DNA of 21,270 nt from a virus. Both the position numbers and the translations under genes were made by a program. Below are positions 16,501-21,270 of the stretch, piece after piece. The DNA lies in the IMG/VR virus record IMGVR_UViG_3300010885_025518, positions 1 through 21,270 of that record, one strand, 5' to 3'. How positions within the stretch are numbered: position 1 is the first letter of the stretch; each line of letters starts with the position of its first letter. A model generated the notes under the pieces. That model worked only from the letters and a program-made list of their open reading frames with translations. It was not told the DNA's origin and made no database searches.

Positions 16501-19458
16501 GTAGATTCATTTGATGGTTCATCCGTTGCTGACGTAACAAATAATGACTATTCTGTGTCTATTGATCCTAAGAAAAAGGAAGTTAGACCAACATTCAATA
16601 TTACATCACATTTATTAACATTTGATTCAGCCAATTCATCCAACTATTTACAAGCTGGTCCAATTGTGATGCCAAATGCATCACATACTGTTTTTGTTGA
16701 CCAAAACAAATCTTCAAAGGTGTATAATATTAATCCATTTAATATTGTAAACTACATTGGTAAAATTCAATTGAATCCACCATCAGATGTTTGGATTGAT
16801 ACTGATAAACAACCAGACGTTCTTGTAAACCTTGAAGGTGATAAAGATGCATGGGCTCTGATTACTCAAAACGCTTTTAGCTATGAGTGGGGTAATTGGG
16901 AAACTTATTGGTCAGGCACATCAACATCTTCGTCTGTTAATGGACATACTGGTGGTCGCCAAGCAGTCATCGAAACTACAAATACAACTACTACCAAAAA
17001 AGATACCCGTGCGGGTGTGTTCTCGACAGTTGTACCATCAACCATCACTCAATCATTGGGTGACCGTGTTATTGATGTATCAATTATTCCATATATGCGT
17101 GACCGTGGTGTATTGTTTACTTGTTCCGATTTTAAACCAAGTACAGAACTTTATGGTTTCTTTGACAACATTAGTGTAAACAAATATATTGCTCGTGCAA
17201 ACAAATTTACATTAAGTTCGAACAACTTAGGTTACATTACACAATCTGGTAATCCAGAAACGGTTAATGTTACCAATACCGCAACAAGCACCGTTAATGC
17301 AACAGCATTTATTGTTCGCACATCAAATAGAGAAGCCTTTGTAGTTAATTTAAGTCCTTCAACATTGTTGAATGGTACAACTATGAATTTGGTCGGTCAA
17401 ACAAGTGGCACATCAATTAAAATTGATGGTTATGACCATTATTCTGGATTTGTTACCTCTGCCACATCTAATACAATTGTATTGGCTGTGGATGCTACGA
17501 GTGCAAACAATACTGGTGATTATGCTGGTGCAACAGTTTACATTGTATCTGGAACTGGTGTTGGTCAATCAGCAACAGTTTCTTCTTATACAACAGCAAC
17601 AAGAACATTAACAATTGTTGGAACATGGACAACCACACCAACATCGAATTCAATTTACTCAATTGGTAATTTAACGACAACAGCTGCAGGTGATGTTTCT
17701 GGTGTGTTTAATATTCCAAACGGAGTGTTCCGCATTGGTGAGAAAAACTTCCGATTGATTGATACCTCAAGTGGTGATATTGGTTCATCTTCTACAAACG
17801 GAGATGCCTCATTTTTCGCACAAGGTATCTTACAAAGAACAGAAAATACAATTATTTCTGCAACTGTTCCAACAACTCAACGTGTTGCTGTTAAAAGTGA
17901 ACGTATTGTTACAACATCAGCTATTACGGCGGAACGTCAAATTGGTTGGTATGACCCACTAGCACAAACATTTTTGGTGTCACCATCAAATTACCCACAA
18001 GGTATTTTCTTATCTAAGGCTCGTTTCTGTTTCAAGTCAAAAGACACAACTGTGCCTATTACATTACAAGTTCGTTCTGTTGTGAATGGTTATCCGTCAA
18101 CCTCTTTGGTTTATCCATATTCAACAGTTACATTAACACCGGATAAAGTTAAGACAACCACATCTCCCGATTTGGATGATGCAACAAAATATACGGAATT
18201 TGTATTTGATTCACCATTGTTCTTACAACCTGGTGAACATTGTTTTGTATTGTTATCTAACTCTAACAAGTATGAAACATATGCGGCTGAAATTGGTAAA
18301 TTAGATACAGTATCAGCAAGACAGATTTCAGAACAACCATATCAAGGTTCATTGTTCTTATCACAAAACGGTTCTACATGGACTGCCGAACAAAATGCAG
18401 ATTTAATGTTCAGATTGTTCCGTTATACATTTAATACTGGTGCAACTGTGGCACAATTCAATGTGGATTATCCTGATGCTAATACAGTATATGATTTAAT
18501 GCATTTAATGGCTACAGGAATATCTGTTGAAAATACTTCAATCACATATCAATTCAATTCTGAAAAAGCCACCACTGGTGGTAAAACTGGATTGTTGCCA
18601 TTTACACCCTTTACTGATTATCCAATGATTGATGGATATGGACGCCGTGTGTTAACAACAACTGCTAATACGACATTGACAGTTAAAGCTACAATGGCAA
18701 CCAGCAATCCAGATGTTGCTCCATTCATTGATACTTCTCGCATGAATATGATTGCGGTTGAAAACATCATTAATGATTTGCCATTGAGTAACTCTGGAAT
18801 CGTGTTAGCAAGTGGTGGAACAGGATACTCCACTAATGCAAATGCCGTTGTAACAATTACTGGTGGTGGAGGTTCAGGTGCCACGGCAGCTGCTGTTGTA
18901 ACTAACAATGTCGTTACATCTGTATATCTAACTGCTACTGGTTCTGGTTATGAAACATCACCAACAATTACATTGGTTGATGCTAATACAACACCAGGCA
19001 CCGGTGTAACAATTACCTATAACGGTGAAGATAAAAAATCTGGTGGTAACTCCAATGTTCGATACATTACTCGCAAGGTTAATTTAGCTGATGGATTTGA
19101 TTCTGGTGATTTGCGTGTTTATGTAACTGCATACAAACCATCAGGTTCAAACATCCGTGTTTACTACAAAATGTTGTCGATTTCTGATCCAAATGCATTT
19201 GAAGATACAAATTATCAATTAATGACACAATTAAATAACACTAATTTTGTGTCAAATAATTATAACGACTATCGTGAAATCTCATATGCTCCAGGTGTTA
19301 ATGGCATAGCAAACAATTCTGTAAGTTACACTTCAGGTTCCACTTCATATAGTAACTTTAGAACATTTGGAATTAAGATTGTATTAAATGGCACATCAAC
19401 AACCGATGTTCCAAAGGTGCGTGATTTCCGTGCGATTGCACTGCCTGCAGGTAATTAA
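13510..19458 (+). CDS. Giant DUF4815-type baseplate/fibre protein
   Basis: This 1982-residue protein fills 28% of the window. The N-terminus, PYYDDYDENKKFLRILFKPG then YAVQARELTQSQTILQKQVE and RFGQHIFKNGSVV (about 11-62), is the hallmark of DUF4815-type phage proteins. A second conserved block lies at ~917-1020 (RRYTMRDIGTLDKRIGNLEY, YTSLSLLEQNAL, RFKNGIVVDSFDG). A third lies at ~1477-1650 (WYDPLAQTFLVSPSNYPQGI, ITLQVRSVVNGYPSTSLVYP, LFLQPGEHCFVLLSNSNKY, QPYQGSLFLSQNGSTW, DLMFRLFRYTF). Near the end are VRYITRKVNLADGFDSGDLR and VYVTAYKPSGSNIRVYYKML. Between these blocks are inserted beta modules, including two copies of a Gly/Thr module and one GSGY unit. It lies where T4 has gp9/gp10, so a peripheral wedge or fibre-anchoring role is inferred. 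AAGGA precedes the ATG. Confidence 0.85.
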   Translation: MSLNTNFNVNPYYDDYDENKKFLRILFKPGYAVQARELTQSQTILQKQVERFGQHIFKNGSVVSGGQLFIHDTTYLNVSTDYAGTAVNINDFNGKTITNLAGTKTGQVVVVYDTNVGVTPNQPKVVYVKQISGTAFVAGDTITTVETNPVFANVATGGVGTGQTFSVTDGVYFYDGFFLKNDEQTIAISKYNTSSNARVGFEITESIVESTQDTSMLDPAQDASNFQAPGADRFKVDLILSSRSLNSTDDTQFIELARVENGVLSYALIYPQYAVLEDTLARRTFDESGNYTVRPFKLALETSSANTAKANVILSPGKAYVYGYEYESIAPTTITFDKPRTTDSVLVKRLTADYGYYVYSNTHFGSLPINSLQTIDLHCVSNSTINVTSTGTITNTKIGTARVKSIAFETAANTQNSATYTYRTYLFDVNVGSITGGNVVVLGTNTGYVQIANSITGSQLYSTSNTAYTGSKFRILTGPGAGEKPKTIINYNGATQTIQLSEPFITTPNSTSNWSIDFEFNDVKSLSVVSGTTRLVGVDIDTSSKDPASTYNDTFISDSNLEPLLFNLGQTYIAQNTIANFSYSYKRLYESQSFSSSQSPALTVGTGETISTAISSSAKAENYQIVVTTAGTSPYTVGQIIPTNLYTVDSGTRKITVTSGNNMVANITSTINASNPGSKGKTYVGANATVQTSGGTSIFANNGVILYTANGQVHIMANTIYKTPGTVQSLFVPDVTELVSVLDFNNTSITVANSSSAVDVTSRYTLDNGQRDSFYDHSSIRLKAGVSAPVGPLVVKFNRFSSSGAGFFTVDSYVGYNYGSIPAYTSQATGQVYELKDCLDYRPVRSSPTTPTTANTVSFDVDSTTTGPKIPENGSDVILDYQYYLPRIDKVMLNKNRNFEVVQGNPSLTPVTPLDKDGAMTMYILREPAYVANTSEIEVQYIDNRRYTMRDIGTLDKRIGNLEYYTSLSLLEQNALNKQDLTILDSTNLPRFKNGIVVDSFDGSSVADVTNNDYSVSIDPKKKEVRPTFNITSHLLTFDSANSSNYLQAGPIVMPNASHTVFVDQNKSSKVYNINPFNIVNYIGKIQLNPPSDVWIDTDKQPDVLVNLEGDKDAWALITQNAFSYEWGNWETYWSGTSTSSSVNGHTGGRQAVIETTNTTTTKKDTRAGVFSTVVPSTITQSLGDRVIDVSIIPYMRDRGVLFTCSDFKPSTELYGFFDNISVNKYIARANKFTLSSNNLGYITQSGNPETVNVTNTATSTVNATAFIVRTSNREAFVVNLSPSTLLNGTTMNLVGQTSGTSIKIDGYDHYSGFVTSATSNTIVLAVDATSANNTGDYAGATVYIVSGTGVGQSATVSSYTTATRTLTIVGTWTTTPTSNSIYSIGNLTTTAAGDVSGVFNIPNGVFRIGEKNFRLIDTSSGDIGSSSTNGDASFFAQGILQRTENTIISATVPTTQRVAVKSERIVTTSAITAERQIGWYDPLAQTFLVSPSNYPQGIFLSKARFCFKSKDTTVPITLQVRSVVNGYPSTSLVYPYSTVTLTPDKVKTTTSPDLDDATKYTEFVFDSPLFLQPGEHCFVLLSNSNKYETYAAEIGKLDTVSARQISEQPYQGSLFLSQNGSTWTAEQNADLMFRLFRYTFNTGATVAQFNVDYPDANTVYDLMHLMATGISVENTSITYQFNSEKATTGGKTGLLPFTPFTDYPMIDGYGRRVLTTTANTTLTVKATMATSNPDVAPFIDTSRMNMIAVENIINDLPLSNSGIVLASGGTGYSTNANAVVTITGGGGSGATAAAVVTNNVVTSVYLTATGSGYETSPTITLVDANTTPGTGVTITYNGEDKKSGGNSNVRYITRKVNLADGFDSGDLRVYVTAYKPSGSNIRVYYKMLSISDPNAFEDTNYQLMTQLNNTNFVSNNYNDYREISYAPGVNGIANNSVSYTSGSTSYSNFRTFGIKIVLNGTSTTDVPKVRDFRAIALPAGN
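14911..15057 (+). repeat. Gly/Thr beta module, copy 1, in the DUF4815 protein
   Basis: Residues ~468-516 run YTGSKFRILTGPGAGEKPKT, then INYNGATQTIQL and TTPNSTSNWSI. The same layout recurs at 17521-17664. Shared features are the initial Y-x-G, the I-x-x-G-x-G-x-G turn, a Tyr-x-x-Ala-Thr turn, T-T-P and a closing Ser-Ile. Confidence 0.65.
17521..17664 (+). repeat. Gly/Thr beta module, copy 2, in the DUF4815 protein
   Basis: Residues ~1338-1385 run YAGATVYIVSGTGVGQSATV, then SSYTTATRTLTI and TTTPTSNSIYSI. The copy is one residue shorter than copy 1 and lies about 870 residues downstream of it in the same protein. Confidence 0.65.
18796..19026 (+). repeat. GSGY beta module in the DUF4815 protein
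   Basis: Residues ~1763-1839 contain VLASGGTGYSTNANAVVTIT, a Gly-run with SGATAAAVV, then VYLTATGSGYETSPTITLVD and GVTITYNG. It sits between the conserved segments MNMIAVENIIND and SNVRYITRKVNL, as if inserted in a loop. Confidence 0.75.
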
Positions 19459-19460
19459 TT

Positions 19461-19697
19461 ATGTACGCAAAAGTAAAAGAACATGAAAATTTAATTAGGG
19501 ATATGAATTCCAAGGCTGTTCTAAATACAGATAAAGAAGGGTTGCATGATTATCTTCGTAAGAGAGAAGTTGCCAAAAAGCAACAAGAAGAACAATCTGA
19601 AACTAAAAGTCGGTTGACAAAAATAGAACAAGATATGTCAGAAATTAAAAACTTATTGCAAAATATAGCAAACTCAAGGTTCAGAGATGGCAATTAA
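19461..19697 (+). CDS. Short coiled-coil virion protein
   Basis: This 78-residue, highly charged protein begins MYAKVKEHENLIRDMNSKAV and continues LNTDKEGLHDYLRKREVAKK. Residues ~42-70 follow a heptad-like pattern (SRLTKIEQDMSEIKNLLQNI), consistent with a coiled coil. Small proteins with a similar MYxKVxxxxxLxRD start and a C-terminal coil are common beside the baseplate and fibre genes of T4-like phages of marine bacteria, from memory, and have no assigned function. It begins two bases after the stop of the giant gene, and its end overlaps the next gene by 11 bases, so it is part of the same operon. A linker or trimerisation role is possible but unproven. Confidence 0.8.
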   Translation: MYAKVKEHENLIRDMNSKAVLNTDKEGLHDYLRKREVAKKQQEEQSETKSRLTKIEQDMSEIKNLLQNIANSRFRDGN

Positions 19698-20217
19698 TCA
19701 ATTAACAACCGCCAATACATTTCAACAATGGTTGACTGCAACACAGTCTTTAATTTCGACTGCAAATACGTTAACTGATGGTAATGGCGCATCATTCATT
19801 GCCAATACGATACTTGATGTTTCTGGTACTGGTTCACAATTAAACGTAAGAAATAATGCTGGTATTAATACTCTTTATGCCAACAATATTTTAATCTCAT
19901 CTAACATTTCAACTTTAAATGTTACATCAAACGTAACTGTTGGTGGAGATGCTTTTATATCTGGAAACTTGACTGTTTCTGGAAATATCACATTAGATAC
20001 CATTGGTTTTGATGACCTGATGGTCAATGGTTCTGCGACAATTGCAAATACATTGTCCGTAACGGGTAATACAACACTAAGCAATTCTACCATAACATAT
20101 GGTAATTTTAGTACGGCCAACATTTCTTCTCTTGTTGGTACTGCAAATACTGGAATTTACACTAGAATTGAGGCTGCTGAAGCTTCAGCTTTAGCATTTT
20201 CTATTGCATTAGGTTAA
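19687..20217 (+). CDS. Fibre-like structural protein
   Basis: This 176-residue protein starts MAINQLTTANTFQQWLTATQ, a start I associate with short fibre or baseplate-associated proteins of T4-like phages. It is rich in Asn, Thr and Ser. The middle has repeated short beta-turn units: ISTLNVTSNVTVGGDAFISG, NLTVSGNITLD, MVNGSATIANTLSVTGNTTL. These are the kind that build trimeric beta-helical fibre shafts. It closes with a short Ala-rich, probably helical end (RIEAAEASALAFSIALG). The start overlaps the preceding gene by 11 bases, with AAGG upstream. It lies at the end of the first operon, just before the second late promoter. T4 short tail fibre gp12 or wac could occupy this place, but no specific match is seen. 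Confidence 0.75.
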   Translation: MAINQLTTANTFQQWLTATQSLISTANTLTDGNGASFIANTILDVSGTGSQLNVRNNAGINTLYANNILISSNISTLNVTSNVTVGGDAFISGNLTVSGNITLDTIGFDDLMVNGSATIANTLSVTGNTTLSNSTITYGNFSTANISSLVGTANTGIYTRIEAAEASALAFSIALG

Positions 20218-20225
20218 TATAAATA
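20218..20225 (+). promoter_or_regulatory. T4-type late promoter TATAAATA for the fibre gene cluster
   Basis: This is a second exact late promoter box, starting right after the stop codon at 20215-20217. Twenty-seven bases separate it from the ATG at 20253, almost the same as the 26 bases at the first promoter. The predicted leader starts near 20231 and contains AAGGA at 20239-20243. It probably gives separate or boosted expression of the small virion genes that follow. Confidence 0.8.
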
Positions 20226-20252
20226 GTGAATCAATACTAAGGAATTTATTCA

Positions 20253-20579
20253 ATGGCAAACAATTTTAAAAATTATTTTCTCAAAAACGCCACAACAACT
20301 GCGGCCAACGCATATGTCGGCCCAGCATCAACGCAATCTACGGTTATCGGTATGACTATTGGTAACACAACTGCATCACCGATTAGTTGTAATGTAACTG
20401 TGGTGTCTTCTGGTGTAACTTATTTCATGGTACAAAATGCCACCATATCTAATGGCGGTGCATTAGTGCCAATTGGTGGTGACCAAAAACTAGTTATGGA
20501 AGCTGGAGATTATATGCAAGTACAAACATCAGCAGTAAATTCAGCTGATGTAATCGTATCGGTTTTGGAGATAACATAA
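20253..20579 (+). CDS. Small conserved beta-sheet virion protein
   Basis: This 108-residue protein starts MANNFKNYFLKNATTTAANA. It continues VIGMTIGNTTASPISCNVTV, YFMVQNATISNGGALVPIGG, DQKLVMEAGDYMQVQT and a C-terminal VIVSVLEIT. I recognise the layout from small structural proteins of marine T4-like phages: an IG-x-x-x-x-N-T strand, an I-x-x-G-G-A-L turn, then GGDQK-x-V-x-E-x-GD and a final VLEIT. It looks like a compact jelly-roll or Ig-like beta sandwich of unknown function. It is the first gene behind the second late promoter, with a strong AAGGA ribosome-binding site, so high expression late in infection is likely. A decoration or fibre-associated role is inference. Confidence 0.8.
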   Translation: MANNFKNYFLKNATTTAANAYVGPASTQSTVIGMTIGNTTASPISCNVTVVSSGVTYFMVQNATISNGGALVPIGGDQKLVMEAGDYMQVQTSAVNSADVIVSVLEIT

Positions 20580-20580
20580 T

Positions 20581-21231
20581 ATGTCATATCTTGGCAACGA
20601 ACCTGGTGTAGGGTCTTTTATTGTTGCAACCGAAAGGTTCAACGGTACTGGTGCTTGCACACAGTTTACAATATCACAAACAGGAATTTCTGATGCCAAT
20701 ACTATTGATGTTATCGTAAACAGTATTCAGCAAGACCCAATAAATTCCTATTCTATTGCTAGTGGTGTAATTACGTTTACTGAAGCACCATCCGCAGGTA
20801 CTCAGAATATTACTGTTAGATATCGTGCAACAACTGTTATCACATATAGCAGTATACAGAATTCACAGATACAAGATGGAACAATTCAAGCATCTAAGTT
20901 AGCATCTGGTGTGTTACCTACTGCAACTGCAAACTCTGCGGCACTTTATGCCAATGGCTCATTTGTTGCAGCTAACTCGGCAGGTGTTTATGCTAATTCC
21001 GCTTTTGCTGCGGCCAATAGTGGTGGTTCAGCCGCATCATATGCCAATTCAGCATTTGGTGTTGCTAATACCGATGTAACTAACATAAGTATCACTAGTG
21101 GTACATACGGCAATGCAGCATATTATCCAATCATTACTGTTTCAGCAAATGGTAGGATTAATACAGTATCAACACAAGTGGTAACGGGTGTGGATGCTCA
21201 TCCGTTTTTCTTTACAGCAATGGGGTCATAA
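20581..21231 (+). CDS. Tail-fibre-type protein with ANSAF repeats
   Basis: The protein has 216 residues. The start MSYLGNEPGVGSF and the module at ~20-81 (FNGTGACTQFTISQ, IDVIVNSIQQD, GVITFTEAPSAGTQNITVRY) are typical of N-terminal attachment domains of phage tail fibres. IQDGTIQASKLASGVLP follows. Residues ~118-164 hold Ala/Asn repeats (YANGSFVAANS, YANSAFAAANS, YANSAFGVANT), probably a shaft or coiled segment. Near the C-terminus, ITSGTYGNAAYYPIITVSAN and GRINTVSTQVV form a motif widespread in phage fibres. At this size it is a short fibre or adaptor rather than a full receptor-binding fibre. It starts one base after the previous stop, with GGAG about 9 bases upstream. Its stop overlaps the next ATG. 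Confidence 0.82.
   Translation: MSYLGNEPGVGSFIVATERFNGTGACTQFTISQTGISDANTIDVIVNSIQQDPINSYSIASGVITFTEAPSAGTQNITVRYRATTVITYSSIQNSQIQDGTIQASKLASGVLPTATANSAALYANGSFVAANSAGVYANSAFAAANSGGSAASYANSAFGVANTDVTNISITSGTYGNAAYYPIITVSANGRINTVSTQVVTGVDAHPFFFTAMGS
20932..21072 (+). repeat. YANSAF/AANS repeats in the fibre protein
   Basis: There are three imperfect units of the form Y-A-N-x-x-F-x-x-A-N-S/T, with the Tyr at residues 123, 137 and 154. Such Ala/Asn repeats are common in marine phage fibres and may vary in copy number between relatives. Confidence 0.75.
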
Positions 21232-21270
21232 TGCCAACAGCATATAAAATTTTAGGTCAAACACTACCAA
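21231..21270 (+). CDS. Small virion protein, N-terminus only (runs off window)
   Basis: The ATG at 21231 shares its A with the stop codon of the fibre gene (TAATG). GGGG lies a few bases upstream. Thirteen codons are visible: MPTAYKILGQTLP. I recognise this start from small structural proteins of marine T4-like phages, which continue with a VP-x-T and IV-x-C/N beta pattern somewhat like the protein at 20253-20579. The rest is beyond the edge, so the family call is tentative. Confidence 0.65.
   Translation, partial: MPTAYKILGQTLP

Noticed and set aside
14015-17962. Plus-strand frames inside the giant gene in other registers (14015-14224, 15098-15316, 16883-17179, 17405-17611, 17759-17962)
   Set aside because: Their Leu/Gln/His-rich translations are typical out-of-frame readings of CAA/ACA-rich coding sequence; the main frame has clear conserved blocks throughout.
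20218-20252. Rho-independent terminator between the two plus-strand operons
   Set aside because: No stem-loop with a T-run is visible; the gap is occupied by the promoter and leader.
20932-21072. Ala/Asn repeats as a possible CRISPR-like or non-coding array
   Set aside because: The periodicity is at protein level, in frame, with imperfect units; there are no spacer-like segments.
19687-21231. Diversity-generating retroelement acting on the fibre genes
   Set aside because: No reverse transcriptase, template/variable repeat pair or related accessory gene is visible in the window.

Overview
The window is a structural-gene block from a T4-like contractile-tailed phage (myovirus). It has the compact, AT-rich look (roughly one third G+C by eye) and the gene content of the marine and freshwater T4-like phages that infect cyanobacteria, SAR11 and similar hosts. 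Nothing in the window identifies the host. Genes are tightly packed, often with stop and start codons overlapping or adjacent. There are no tRNA genes, insertion sequences, CRISPR arrays or metabolic genes. The longest gene-free stretch is 84 bases (217-300).

Layout. On the minus strand at the left edge lie a truncated gene running off the window (1-216) and the head-completion nuclease gp4 (301-747). A 33-base divergent gap (748-780) with an exact T4-type late promoter (TATAAATA) starts the plus-strand baseplate operon: gp48 tail-tube cap, gp53 wedge, gp27 hub, a stand-alone gp5 OB-fold protein, an uncharacterised helical protein, a stand-alone gp5 beta-helix spike, an unrecognised structural protein, gp25, gp6, a protein in the gp7 position, gp8, and a 1982-residue DUF4815-type protein in the gp9/gp10 position. 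A short coiled-coil protein and a fibre-like protein follow. A second exact late promoter (20218-20225) then precedes two small virion/fibre genes and a third that is cut by the right edge.

How the genes work together. gp27, gp5 and the beta-helix spike form the central hub and puncturing needle. gp48 caps the hub and starts the tail tube. gp53, gp25, gp6, the gp7-position protein and gp8 form the wedges around the hub. The giant DUF4815 protein and the fibre-like proteins are probably peripheral baseplate and fibre components. gp4 acts in head completion.

The most noteworthy points are: (1) a glycine/tyrosine-rich beta module recurring in four different baseplate proteins, interrupted in gp8 by a second kind of module; (2) gp5 split into separate OB-fold and needle genes, with a helical protein where T4 has its lysozyme domain; (3) two matching late promoters with near-identical spacing to their start codons; and (4) CATAAATA boxes placed directly before three genes that lack a Shine-Dalgarno sequence. 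Gene identities come from recalled sequence motifs and gene order, not from database searches.
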